Of a stretch of DNA of 64,000 nt, positions 1-14,400 are shown piece after piece. The stretch's first letter is position 1; every line of letters begins with the position of its first letter. Source of the stretch: Apoda limacodes (lineage: Eukaryota > Arthropoda > Insecta > Lepidoptera > Limacodidae); contig OX291547.1 of NCBI GenBank assembly GCA_946406115.1, positions 17,241,001-17,305,000 on the forward strand, read 5' to 3'. The notes beneath the pieces are model-generated. The model saw only the letters and a program-made list of their open reading frames with translations. It was not told the DNA's origin and did no database searches. Both the position numbers and the translations under genes were made by a program.

Positions 1-29
1 TTCTATATTTAGTCGTTGTTTGTACTGTA

Positions 30-175
30 TACCCCCTACAACGGGTACAGGTGCCAGACCTAAAGGAAGGAGACTTAGGCCATAGTCTACAGTGCTAGCC
101 AGTGCTAATTGGATGACGTTGTTAAGCTAGTTGCAACTATACAGTCAGATCTTTCAAGCCTCCACCGTAAGGCAT
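30..175 (+). repeat. Diverged dispersed repeat, copy 1
   Basis: Contains acgggtacaggtgccagacc, ggagacttaggccatagtct, acagtgctagccagtgctaa. The ttaggccatagtc.aca block and layout recur at 39236-39330, and resemble a repeat common in lepidopteran genomes. Confidence 0.45.
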
Positions 176-3100
176 CGGATTAGGCTTAAATACTGCTGTC
201 ATATGACAACAAGCAGGTCCGATGGTTCAACGTGAACTTTGAAGCATGAAAGAGCTCAGGAAAATGTGCCACTAAGAGGTCACTCATCCAATGACTGACT
301 ACGCCCGATGTTGCTTAACTTTCCAATATCGTTTCCGATGTACAAATGTGACTGGGCCACGAGCGATATATTTTTTTTTATATAAATCTTGTGTACTCTC
401 ACTATTTGTTAGTAGTTAAACTAGTAAAACGCCTTATACCGCCTTATACATAAATAATTTCTTTCGCATGCACCTATGCTTCTAGAACCAGTTTCTTATA
501 AAAACTGTAAACACACTAGATAGGTATTCACTTTTAAACTTTATTTGAAATAACCTGTTGCTTATATTAATAAATATTTACTTAACACTAAATTTAGGTA
601 AGTACCTACTTAACACTTAAGTTTAGGTCTACTGACATTGAAATAATCTTACTTTGTTTCGTAATTTCAAAGTATAATCTAAAATTATCATTAAATGCAA
701 ATTATACTGCATAGTAAGTTTGAGTTTGCAAATAAAGAGCTGAAGTAAAATAAATAAATCTTTAATTCTTCAATAATTAGTGAACCATATTCAATGTTAA
801 GTTACAAAATTAGACACACCTAAGCCGATGAGCATGTTTAGGTACTCCTTTGGCCATTTTTAATTGCAAAATGAAAATATGAAAGAAAATCGACAAAAAT
901 GTATATTGGAACAGATGTATGTATGTATATCTTCATGGATTTTATCGTACTAAAGTGCCTGAAACAGAGTAATGTATCCCGATTACGAGTTCCGACGAAG
1001 TATAAAAAGTACCTCAAAATTGGATTTTTTTGTTTCTAGAGATTTAGCACGTTCGAACTTATAATAATAGTTATTTTAAATCTTCGACAAACGTTTCCTT
1101 GTACGAACTTTAAAATTACTATTTTTGTTCCTTCGAAATAAATAAGTTAAAACACAGAGTGTTTTGCGATTACTGAAGAATTTTTTGTTTCATAGCGTTT
1201 GAAATTGGTCTCTTAAAGGCTTCCTAGTATTATAAGTTATTGTTAAACATTTTTAGTTGTCTTGGGATACTTTTGCCTTAAAGAAAGCACACTGATACTT
1301 CCATCTTAATTGCTGGCGTGGCGCAGTGTGGCCGTCATGGCGAACGTCGCCCCGTGCCACCGGAAGCGCTCCTCAACACGATAAGTGCATTAGCATTACT
1401 ATCTCATTAATTACTTGCTTGCATTTGGCCCAAATAGCTCGACCGCTTCCACGCCGCTTAAGTTAACCGCCAAGACGATATAGTACTGATTTACCTGCTC
1501 AGAATTCTACCGTATCACTATCTTCTTTGCTGTTTATTGTTTAGTGATAATATGTTGTTTTTGGGTCCATTAAGTCTTAAATAAACAAGTTATATTTCAT
1601 GAGTTTTCATAAAAATAAGATTTTGTTGCCTATAGTCATGTATCTGATTTGATTTGACTGCCATTTGCATACCCAAATATTGATTTTCAAAATATTTATT
1701 AGCAATAATTGATGTTGGTGAGTTTATGAATATTTATTCAGATTTAGTTAGTAGTTAGTTTTTGTCAAAGTCCTATTTATAATTTTGATTACTTACTGAT
1801 TATTTTACTTACAACATTTAAAGACGAACATTATTTTGACCGCGGGCAATTTATAACCTTATTTGTTATCCGATTATTTCTATCAGATCGATATCACTTT
1901 ATTGTCAAATCCTCCAACCATGTATAAAATCATCTAGAATTCTAGTCTTCTTGAAAATTGCAATATTCATATAGTATACGTTAAGATAGTTACAACCAGT
2001 GGGGCTATTCTTTAGATATAAAAATTCTGCTAAAATGTTGAAGTGCAACCGGTAAGGAGTAATTTCAAAACTTATGCTTTGTAGATCGACATCTTAGACT
2101 TGTTTCAAGTGTAAGACATCTCTTTGTAGCCCATTACAAGAGCCATCTCGAGATTTAGGTAGTTTGATAAAGAAGTCAAGACTGCTTCCTCGAAGTATAA
2201 GTATAAGTGCGTGTAATATCCCTCGGTAGCCGGTAATATTATAGCGCTGACCATTTGCTAGAATGGTGTAGATAATTGCTACACAGGGACGGATTGACGG
2301 TTTTGATGCTGCCGTGTCGCGGATACGCACTCTGCAATATTAGCGCAGGTCCGCTATTACTCCTAACCGTTCTAATTAAATATTACTCGCCACCGCGCCT
2401 CAGAAGCCTCGCTTCCTTGCTTCAAGTCAGTAACTTTACACCAAACTTAGTATTAAGCAGGGATTAAATGATAGCATCCATTACGTTTCATACTAAATAC
2501 AATACATATTGCGATTATTGTGTAAAGACAATATCCTTACATTGTGATTATTGTAAAAGATATTGTTTTAATAAATATTTTACAGCTGTTATTTATATTT
2601 TTGCCGTATTTTATAAAGTCCGTATTTATATTCAACAATTTTAACTCAAAACAAATACGTATCAGCAGAGAAAATTGTGAGCATTGTGTCAGACAGCAAG
2701 AAGACATTCGTCTCGGACACAATGGTCCTCAATGTCCAACAACAAATAATGCGACTGTGGCAAGCAGTCGTCGGCGCCTGTCGCGAAGCCTGACGTACAC
2801 GGCCGCATTACTTATCTAAATTGGATACACATAATATATAGTCAATTTCAATTGTTTACTTGGATTTAGATATAGATTTAATTGTGGCAATAATTTGAAA
2901 CGAGCTCAATTATTATTCTGTGAGATACTGAACCATTGGATAGAATATTGCTCATGTATAAGTGTAAATACGCGTACACAAAGACTGATTATGCGCATAT
3001 TTGGGCACGCGGCGCAGGCAGCGCGGCGGGACGCAGACCTCGCTTCGGACCTGCCTTATCGCGGTCTTCCTTTTTATTACGTGCACTTTGTAGTGTACAC

Positions 3101-5042
3101 AGCCTTTTTGCGCCCCCATCAATTTCCTCGCCTCGTCGATTGATTTATTCATGAACGCTCTTCGACTTCACGCAGGAAGTCTCTTTTTTCGGCTGCTGCG
3201 CCGCTGAAATTTGTGATGAACCTCATTGGAAAACAATGTGTTATTTATTATTGAATAACAAGAATTCATGTACTCCAAGTTATGTGCCTTTTGTATGGGT
3301 GATTCTTTGATATTTTATTTTAGTCGAAGTAAATAAAAAAAAAAAAATTCACAAAGCAGAAGCTTGGTAGGTACAACACAGCACTATAGTAGTATACTAA
3401 TAAATACATATACTCTTTTGAATTCTTGATGTTAGCAAATGTAGATGTGATCTCATAAATTTATAGTTTAGAAACTACACAGTTCACAACTTTCAGAATC
3501 AATTTAGTATTTTATACTTAAGTTATCTGTTATTATTTTAAGTTTTTTAGTATGAATCACATAAAATATATTTATATCTAAATCAATTAAAAGTTCAAGA
3601 CAATAAATTCAAATTTGGAAACTACACAGTAAAGAACATTTCCAGTCCTTTAATATATATATATTGCATTTTTTTATCTGATTATATTTAAAGTTATATT
3701 TAGCTAAGTATAGTGTTGTTTAGCATGACTCACGTCAAAGACATTCGAATGTAAGTCAATTAAAAGATACAAAAAGCAGCCATAAAATTATCGCGTCGGA
3801 ATTTTTGCATTAATTGACTAAAAATACAAAAACCGAAGCCTAAAAGAAACTTAATCTTAGGAATATAGATAGTGGGATTATAGGAATAAGTAGATAAAAC
3901 GCTGTTTTTAGTCAAAATCTATTGAGAAAACCAACATATTGGACGGATGGAAATTGCGGTTGGAATCACTTAGAGAGCATCAGATAGAGTAGAGCGCCGC
4001 AACCGATCCGTCACTGTCGGGCCGCGTTTGCGTTACATAGCCTTTATCTTACCGGGTTCAGTTTAAATCGCAACATAAACCCGACTGTTTACCCAAATCG
4101 TTTCAATGTTGTTTAATGGGCTCACCACAAGATTCTTTGCCACAATTCTCCTGCGCGTGCACATTTCTTAACCAGATGTGAAAAAAAAGTGTGGCAGAGA
4201 CGAAGCGAAACTTATCTCTTTCTAACTTAATACATAGATAAACAATCAAAATGGCGGATGTTGATAGAAAGCAAAAAAGAGGACACAGGTTCTTTTTGTT
4301 TCTTTCTAAAGTGTGTGTTCAATTTCGTGAGCCTATTGCGCAGTCTATAGGACAGATTACAGAACTCGAAGTCTATGGTTAGTACCAATACTTATTAAAA
4401 TGTATTCCGGTAAGATTTATTACTTTTATCGCATTACATAAGTTAAGGCTAGGGACAATAGAGTAACTGATAATGATGTCGTAGCAATTTCCTAGTGTAG
4501 TTTTCTCTAGTGAGATGGCGTGCGGCGGCGTGGGCGCAGATCGCGATGCGACAAGCGTGCCGTGCCGTGTGCCGCGAACTGTCGTTGACTCACGCACCTC
4601 CGCTAACGGCTCTCGGCACGCGATCGCTAAATTAGCCGGGTTTTCCTTCCACCTATCCTTTGCTCAGGAAATTACAAGAAAACCGTTTTTTTCATTTATC
4701 ACTGAGAACTGGATTTCATTGCCTTTACGTAAGTACTTGGCCAACAAGCTTTACCGGCGACGCAATTAAGATTTCCACTTTTTGCGCGCTTTTATTGCTC
4801 ACTTCACGGAAACGTTATTGTCTAGAACGCGTGTAGATATGGATCTTAAAAAAGAAATCGCATTTTTCTACCTCGCAACTCTTAACGTGACAAAGCCTGG
4901 AAAATCTTGAAGTTATGCCCAATAGATATTTAACTATGTAATATTTTTGTAATTTCCTTAGTTTGTTGTAGAAATTGGTTGTATTTGTATTCGTAAGTAA
5001 GTCCTACAACAAAAAGGTACATCTATTTTGTCATCCTACTAC

Positions 5043-5045
<3 letters not shown>

Positions 5046-5076
<31 letters not shown>
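5046..5076. repeat. (AT)n microsatellite
   Basis: About 15 uninterrupted TA units, 218 bp upstream of grh exon 1. Confidence 0.97.
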
Positions 5077-5078
<2 letters not shown>

Positions 5079-5293
5079 AATAATATTGTAATAAAATATC
5101 TATATAAATATATATAAGTATCTTAAATACTTTGAATATTTAGTGCTTGGGTTTCCTTTTTATATTATTACATTATTTCATGACCCACGTGTCTTTTTCG
5201 GTTGTCTTAAATATTATATGTCCTAAAGTACATTAAGCACCATTAACAATTGTAGCTACTCTACTTTAAAATTTTATTGTGATATTTCTTTAG

Positions 5294-5456
5294 GTTTTCT
5301 TCGTACGGGTTCAAGTATCACTTGGAGACAGCGAGTAGTAGTTCACAGAGACGGGAGGACGACCGCATCACCTACATCAACAAGGGCCAGTTCTACGGCA
5401 TCACGCTCGAGTACATCCACGACCCTGACAAACCACTCAAGAATCAAACTGTCAAG
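5294..5456 (+). CDS. grh: grh exon 1 of window (start of DNA-binding domain)
   Basis: The acceptor is ttctttAG at 5292-5293. The exon starts with the last base of a split codon and then reads [11 protein letters not shown], a serine stretch, [18 protein letters not shown] and ends TVK at a phase-0 donor (aag|gttggt). It gives the N-terminal edge of the CP2/Grainyhead DNA-binding domain, visible residues 1-54. The donor has T at +3, which is weaker than the GTAAGT used elsewhere in the gene. An in-frame TTG at 5322 is not a real start; the open frame runs back to the acceptor. Confidence 0.93.
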
Positions 5457-8400
5457 GTTGGTCTTATTATTTATCTAATAAAGAATTTAAGAGGCCACCT
5501 AGGCTGATTTCAGATTCTTCTGATCTTTTGCATTTCAGCACACAAGTATTTACGCCGTAAGTTTGATAAAAAAGAAGTGAGATTTTTAAAAAGAGGATAT
5601 TTTTAAGGCAAAATCAATATATTTTTTTTTTTTTTTTTTAATATTATAATGGGCTCGCACGGTCTTAGCAGACCATTTATGCATTTGCCAGAGTCAAAGT
5701 CAATTATATTATATCGTATCGTGGCGCGGGCGTTACCGCGCGTCCTCGTTTTCAAGTCCCAAGATTGGGCGGGAGATTTGGTGTGGATCCTCAGACATTG
5801 CGCGTCATGTCCTGCTTATTACTTCATAATTCACTATTCATGAGCCTTCGCTGCACAATTCTTAACGCTTTCGTAAAACATTGCTAAAATATATACATCG
5901 AAAGTCACTAAATGAATTTAGAAAAATTAAACAGAAAAAAAAAACCACTCCTTCTTAAGATTCGCGCCAAAACTCCAATCAATATATTAATTTACTCAAA
6001 ACAATTTATAATAACTACTTGTTTTTTTTTTTATAAACAACGTTTTGTAATTTTCCGCAATATTCACGTATTGGCTGTCACCGTCACCCTATCCAACTGA
6101 TTTCTAGAGCCATCTCCTTGCCTACGTAACGTATGGTTGATCTTATATACCCTAATATCTTAAGACGGTCTCTATTACTAGTAATAGATTGAAGAGATGT
6201 AGTATCAGCCACTTGGCTGACACATACTACAAATCTAAAAAAAAAAAAGTCGTTAGGGAAAGGCATAATAAAATCTAAAAGAATTAAATAAATGTTCAGA
6301 TATTAAGAAAATAAATCTTTAATAATCACAAAAAAAAGATTAAAATTAATTTCAATTGTCGTAGACCTCAATATTAAGTTAAAGAATCTAAATATTTTTA
6401 AATAAATAAATTGCGTATTGTTTTATATTAGAAGTAAAAATTACCTAGAATTTCTATATAAGACCTAGTTTTTTTTAATAGATTAAAAACATCCAAAAAG
6501 TGCTGCGCTACATAAACGTAACATTAAACGTTTTATGCAAAGTTGAACCTATAAGAGCACGCTTAACCCAGCGTGAGTGAGGTTGGGTATGTCATAAAGG
6601 AGGAGTTTTTAAACGCAGATTTCAATGATATTGTTGCCATGCGAGTCCTGTCGTTGAAGTAGCTGAAAGTAGGGGTATTTCGGATCATTTCGACTTTTTT
6701 ACAAAAAAAAAAAGAAAATTGCTGTTGTGAGAAGCCAATATGCACCTATGGAATACGTGATTGTGCTGATTTGGAAGTGTAAATTAGGTGTTATGTTACA
6801 TGATCTCATAAGACGTTTCAGTTCCATTTTTAGTAATTATAAGAAATAAAATACTGTTGTTATGTTGATTTACCAAAGAAGGTGATTTTTTATAGGATTT
6901 TTATGCGAAAAGAAGTAAAACTACCTAAACTTCAATTTGGTTAATTGGTTATTTCTATACAAAATAAGGCTGTTTGTACAATGTTAGTATTTTGTTTTAC
7001 TGATCTTGATCAATGGATACTATTATCAATATATCTCAAGTAAAAAATACTGATTACACGATTATAGTATCAAAAATTGAACATCAAAATTTCGAGCATC
7101 TCCTACTCGCCTCAGCTCCTAGTGTAACAATTTCTCACCTCATTCACGACGGGTTAAAATGGTTTTAGCTAGCTTTGTACTTGAGCAAGGTCACTGACGT
7201 CACACCTACAATTAAATTATTGTTTTATTTCTGTGAACTTAAAATTATACTAAACATAATCAGTGTAAAAACGAGATCACATCACAGTCAAAGACAGAAG
7301 AGTAAAATAATCTTTGAATACAATTTGCATGCGATTTTATAATAATTTTTGATATTCATCAATAAAGATTTCGATCAATTTGATCGACTTTCTAAATGTC
7401 TCCATATAAAACTTAATAAGTTGTATGTTAAGTTACCAATATACTAAAGTAATACCTACACGACACAACAAAGGAAATTAACAAGTATATTTGAAAACCA
7501 CTTAGATATCCACTTAAGTAATAAATCCTTTATTTGCAGATAAACAGCTATAAACTCATCGCTACTGTATTTACTTTAAAAATTGCAAGTTGAAGTAGCC
7601 TTAAGATACAACGTCAATTTATCGTTGCAATTAAGACTATCCTTGACAGTGTATTCAGCCCCGTGACAGCTGCTTCCTTCATGTCAACTTAATTTATACC
7701 TTGACTTTATTATTGTTGAAAAAGCTTCAATTAATTACACACTTTTAGACGGATTAAAGTGACTAAAAGTGCTGTGTTTAATAGACATGGGTAACTCAAG
7801 AAATTTTCATGAGCTGCAGCTCAAATCGCAGCTCAGGCACCTGAGCCGAAGCCTGCGAGCCGGCTCGCAGCTCAGCTCAAATTTAACGAAAGGTGCATTG
7901 TGATTCAGGTTGCCAGAGCGTGAATAGGCTGTCACTGTGTGATTCGTAGAAAAACATAAATAATCTCTTCTACGTGTAGCCTAGCAAAGCAAAGCGGAAC
8001 ATGATGAAATCGGACCCAAATTTGTTTATGATTACTAATAAATGTAATCTTGTACGCACGATATAGAGAGGTTAACCATGTTATTTTAAGGCATTAAATT
8101 TTAATGTTTTTCTGGAATATATAAGAAAAGAACTATGTACCTATTAAATTTTATTTTTAAATGTTGAGCTCAGTAGTTTTGGCGAAAAGGAATCAAATTT
8201 TATTTTGTGCTTTCAAAAAACTTTAAACTGCTTATTTAAAAACCATAAAAAAAATGTGACCTTCATAACAAGTTCTTTTATTTGATATGTCACATGCCAC
8301 AGTTTGTAGAACTTATTTTACCTTTTCCTGAGGGAAGTTATTATAATTGGACCGAAAATATAAATCGCTAAATTTGCTTTTTGTTTACGTTTTGAGGCCT

Positions 8401-11400
8401 GGAGAATCGTTTGCCATCATTTTATCTCCTTGATATCTAATGAAATGGTACCATTTTAATTGAGTAAGGATTAGTACAAGAAAAACCAGAGAAAATGTTT
8501 ACCAAGTTGTATCATTTTGATTATTTAGACGAGCTTCTACCAGTCTCTTAGTCTGGCCATATAAGTTTTTGCGTGGCGGAGGCACCACTGTGAATGAGAT
8601 TAACAAAACAATATACGATAGAATTATCGCTCCGTATTTGAATACGTGCAAAATTTTATGACGCGCATTAAATTAAGCTCATATAATAATTTAAAAAAAC
8701 TATAATTTATAAAGACGCAATAATAATCTTCATGTGATAACTGTGAAATGTAGAAAAAATATTCTCAAGAGAAGTTGCTCGTGCGGTACTTGCTACTGAA
8801 CCAATTTTTTAATTTTTAATTTTCCCCTAAAAATTACCTACATTCAGAATTCATTTAATTACGTCACACATTTGTGTTTAGGTCACAAAAAATCAGAAAA
8901 ATCTTTGATTTTTTTAAATTAAGTAACCCCTTTTTTATTCTTGGATGTTATTTCGTCCTGACTCTCTTTCTACATGTCCAGGTTCCTATTTCACACATTT
9001 TCGTTAAATGAACCACGTTTCAAACCCGAATTATGTCATGAATGCAAAATTTGTCAATAATCATTAAATAAAATTCAAAGCTACCTAATGAAAGTGCAAG
9101 GCTTTCTTTTAGTATGTACTTAGAATGCAACTTTGTCTGCCAGAAACCTGAGACAAGGTGAAAATCTAAGTTCCAATCGGACATCGGAGTGTAGACTCTT
9201 AATACAACTATAAATAAACATCGTTATGGTATAAGAAGTTGTTTGTAGCTGTCACTATAAGACTTTTTACTATTTTAATCGATTGTCGCTATAGTAGAGA
9301 CAGTTATCCAAGCGGATGTTTACTTCGAGTGTACCTTAGAAAGCTGCACTGGTCGGCGTACTTTGATAGTATATGCAACAGTATAACATGAGCTAGTGTG
9401 CCTGCAATTCGCATTGCAACTGCAGCTGAACATCTCTATTTAAGGCTATGGCATACCCAAACAAAAGGGTGCCGTTTCGATCAGTGTACGAAGACATATT
9501 ACACTATTAAAGCATACAAAGAAACATAGTTCCACGTACGATAGGCGCTAGCACGTGACCGTGCGTTGAAAATTTCGATCTTTTCGGTTTTTTGTCGGTA
9601 TGAAATTCAAATATTTATTTAAAAATATGAAATTAGCAAATTGACTTGGTCATATTAATATATATTTTATGAAAAAAGAATCAAGAGAATATCACTCGTA
9701 GTTTTTCAATAAATTTGAGTTAAAGCCTAAAAGTAGAGTTTCAGAATATATTTTTTTTCTAGCAAATCCACTTAATTAATTAAGGTATGAACTATAACAC
9801 ATATTTTTTTACGTCAAAAATGTACTCAGGAAATTAATCAAATTCTTGCAAACTTAGCTCGTTTGGGTATGACATCACCTTAACTATTCTGTAAGGTATT
9901 ACAGTAAAGTGTATTAAATTATTGCTTCTGTGTGGAAATATATAGAGTACGTTTATATATTACCTTTTTCCTAGGAAATTATTTTACGTGATTATACTTC
10001 AGGACATTTAGTATTTATGAATGTTTGTATATCGTTATCCACACCACAACGTAGCCCTTTCATCAACCACATACAGTTAATAGGGTTTGACAATGTTGGG
10101 TAAGATATTAATGAATAGAGTTAATTTTTTTGTTGTATATCGACACCTTAATATTCTTTGCCTAAAGTTTGGGCATTTTACAAAATATACCGAATTCCTA
10201 ACTCCGAAATATACCTTTCCATATTTACAACTGAAAGTCTTTAAATTCCACGATTTTTAAAATGAGTGAATTATATCACCCTTTCTTTTTAACCTATATC
10301 TAATTTTCTTGAATATCTACTGAAAGAATGAAAGATTGCAATTTGAACCCCCAGTCCCAATTACACCCCTATGAAAAAGAGTTTCGCAAAATCCTTCCTT
10401 TAAAAAAATTAAACAAAGGTTTCCATGTTCAAAAGTTGAAAATTCTAACACCATCAATTTAGGCTGTGCGTTGACAAATCAGTCAAGACAGGTCTTCATC
10501 TATATACAAGGAATAGTTGTAAAAAATAATTAAATTTTACAACGATAATTTTTGACTCTAATTCACAAGACAAATACTTACCTTTACACTAAACGATTAT
10601 TATTACAGTTCCACTGTTCGAAATGAATGTATCTAGGTCAAAAACAAATTACAAACTATTTAAACATATGATAAAGTGACATTTTAGAGGACTTTACTAA
10701 TTTTATAGATAAATGAATTAGCATATTTTAAAATGAATGCTCCCTATATAAAAAAATATCTAGGACAATTTAATTTTAGGATTAAATTGTCTAGGTTTAT
10801 TCTATATTCTGCCGGGTGATTATCCGATAAAGTTGATTTTTCACCCGTTTCGGAACGGGAGTTTGATAGCTAATTGTAATACTGCCGGGAATGATTTCCA
10901 ATCGTATAGATACGGATCGGAGTGTAAATAACTCAACTTAACCGTTGGAAAATTTCACAAAGCTGGGCGTTCCAAAACGTCTTTTTCAACTTCCACGTTG
11001 CGTTTTGAAACGTAGACTTAAATGCTATGTGAGTAAATAAATACAAATGATGTAATGATCACAGCTTGTGTGTTGTATTTTATGTAACTGAAAAACCAGT
11101 GGTTGTATAGAATTGCGATGTGTTATAGTAATTTGAACTTTTCAATGTTTTCGTTGTTATAGGTATTTTTCTTGTATTTAATTAATGTATTAATTTAATT
11201 ATGTAAAACTGCCAACGTTGTTGTTGTGTGGCGACCATTTGCCTGATATACTCCCGACAATACCTTTGTAGGAACTGTCAGGAGTCTTGGTTGACCGAAG
11301 TCATGTGTGTCGAACGAACAATTCCCGATCACAGCGTCGTGTTTACCTTCACGTTCGAGCATCGAATCTTTATCGGTTGCATAAATTTCAATAGTGAGGT

Positions 11401-14400
11401 ACGAAATACGTACCTTTTCTAGAGTTCCTTATTAAAACAATGAATGCGTTATATAATATGCCCATTTAATTTTAGCTCAATTTGGCAAAGTTATACCAAA
11501 TAAAATTAATTATTTTTACCTAGATAGGTATGATATAAGATATAAAATAAAATCTTGAAGTAATTTTACCTAATAGGGTGACGCAGAAAAATGCATTGCC
11601 AAAATTTCTTATCTGTTACCTGAGTTACGTGTCATCACCTCCTACAGCCTAATCTGTAATTTCGAAAATTTTAAAGTTTTTGCAATATCTGTGGTTAAAG
11701 CATTGTTACAAACTAAACACGTTAAATATCTCGTTATCGTGTTGTATTTTAAAAGAAAAACTGCATTTTCAGTGTAAAATCAGACAAGTTTTTAATTAAT
11801 TTAATCCGATACGCTTTTTTTTTAATCTAGGCTTAAATATAACTGTGGTGAATTTTCTGTGTATAAATACACAGGTGATGAAAATTATTATTGTGACAAC
11901 TTTTAGCAACCTGGGTAAACGTTTAATACGCTACTTGTTTTAACCTACTTACCAAACTATGATCATCACTTCGGTCATGCTTAACATATATAATCAATAT
12001 ATATAAAAATTACGTGTCACGTTGTTTGTCCGCGATGGACTCCTAAACTACTGAACTGATTTTGATCAAACTTCGTAACTATCTGTTATTTGATCCAACT
12101 TAAAAGATATGATAGTTTTTTATCTCGATCTGTTAAGTGCGAGCCGGACTCGGGCACTTTAGGTAAAAACCAACTTTCGCCGGGTTACAGAGGGACGGCA
12201 GCGGAACAACGTTCGCCGGGACCGGTAGTCAATATATATAGATAATCTATAAATCGCTGGCACAGTTAGTATGTTATAAATATATACCAACAATATTATT
12301 AAATTTATTTCCCAAATGAAGATACACCTATATAAATTGATAGAACTGTGTAAATATAAGTTTAATGGATAAAGTAGTAGAAGTAAGAAATTACTATAAA
12401 TAAAAAAAAAATGGGCAATGTTAAATTAGTTAGTATTTTTCCCTACTACAGACAGACATTGGTTTTTACATGATTATTACTTAAGATAAAAAAAAACCTA
12501 TTAATTAAATGTATATGATAATTTATGATAATGAATGACTAATATTTTTTATAGAACTGTTGAGTGAATAAAAAAATTAATGCTGCTTTTATACCTTATT
12601 TGAATATTCTTAGATTTGAACTAATTTAACCTTATGAATATAAAGGTCTAAAAAAATCTAAATAAATTCGAATATATTATCATTAGTATACAGGCAATGT
12701 TTTTGTTATTTTTGTTATTATATTCATCCATGTTAGGTAGGTGCTTCAATTGTTTTTAAATCTTTTTTAGTAACCATCTGAACCTCCAATGACTGATATT
12801 GTTATGCTGTAGATATACCAATACTATTGGATTTTTTTTTGTGCCTACGTAGTAACCATCCGAACTTCCAATGATTAAAACTGTTATGCTGTAGAAATAC
12901 TTATACTACCTACTTCTTGGCAAAATGTTTTTTTTGGCTACGTAGTAACCATCCGAACTTCCAATGACTAATACTGTCATGCTGCAGATATACTAATACT
13001 ACTTATTAGCAAAATGAAATTATTGCCTACGTAGTAACTATGCGAACTTCTTATAACTAATGCTGTTATGCTGTAGATTTACTAATAAAATTTTTACCCA
13101 CGTAGTTACCATCTGAACTTCCAATGACTTATATTGTTATACTATACTAATAGATACTATAGATATTTTTACGCTGTACTATATCGATGGCTGTACTAAC
13201 TATAGTAATATTAATAGTATAGCAAGCGTAGCTATGAATCACCAGTCTGTAGTTTTTAGGAATAACTTTTTTTTAAATTAAGTTGTTAGGTTAATATTAT
13301 GTCAATATTAAATGAAATAAACTTTTATTGATACGGAATCGAAGTTTCAAATACAATTCGATTCATCATATTTATTGGCATAATCATAATACTTAGTATT
13401 TCATATTTAATTTATCATCAATATTTTCAGAATCCTCAGAAAATCAAATGAATGTACATATATATACATACCTACATAATTTCTTATACAACCTAAACAA
13501 CTCTTAATTTCATATAGCGTGCGTGCGTGATCAATCAAAGTAAACAACAACAAAAAACGTGGGAAAACTCATTACAAGACAAAAGACAAATTATTATCAT
13601 AACCTACGTTGAAATCGGAAATCCCTTTCACACTATTCATTTATTTAACTTCCTTGGTAATCGCTGTAGTTCATGTGTACAGATAGCAACCTTCGCACAA
13701 TGAAATCGCGCTATTTCACAATTTAACAAGTTTTCTTGTAAAACCAGAAAATCAACTTTAGTGATCCAGTTCAGGATAACGAGTAGGTACGTACGTAGCT
13801 ACCTAATAGTAAACGTAAATAACCTACGGTACTTATCCATTGTGCATTTTGATTTAATTCAAATTAAGTGAATACAATCCACGGCAAATACGAGTTATGA
13901 CACTTATTTTTAACATTAAATCGAATAGAGGTACTATGAAATTTTGTTGATATGGTCTCAATCCTTATACCTATTTAATAACAAATGTTTTACTGACTAG
14001 AAATCTTATTTAAGACTATTTGTATGAAAATCTCGAATCCTGTATAACATTTTACCTATACTATTTAATTTAAAATTGGCACACTGCAGACACAGATATT
14101 TATTTTATTTTATTCGTAGAATATTTCTACAAAATTACATAGTGTTTGGTCAATAAATATCAAAAACTTGTACAGAATTAGCTTGTATATATGAAACACG
14201 CTTCCAGGCGCAGCGCATCGTATACACAAGATGTCACTGTTTAGTACAAACTACATGAATTTTCTTTCGTTTTTCTTATCCCAAGTTACATATTCAAACA
14301 CACTTTATCTTGTAAATTCAATGGGCTTAGATCGGAATAATCAGAGATACAAAGCGACATGCGTTTGAAGTTATTATTATGGCAGTAAGTGGGCCGCCTT

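Larger units (their letters stand above)
1..5293 (+). other. DNA upstream of the first visible grh exon (presumed intron)
   Basis: No coding exon could be supported. Since the exon at 5294 begins in mid-codon this must be intron, or at least follow an upstream exon outside the window. It holds a dispersed repeat (30-175) and several GC/CpG-richer blocks in AT-rich DNA: 1310-1480, 2990-3070, 3960-4110 and 4510-4660. These are candidate regulatory elements only by composition. Confidence 0.6.

Noticed and set aside
4251..4382. 43-codon ATG frame with a good start context (caaaATGgcg)
   Set aside because: Considered as an alternative first exon of grh, but no donor in it gives the phase needed to join the exon at 5294.
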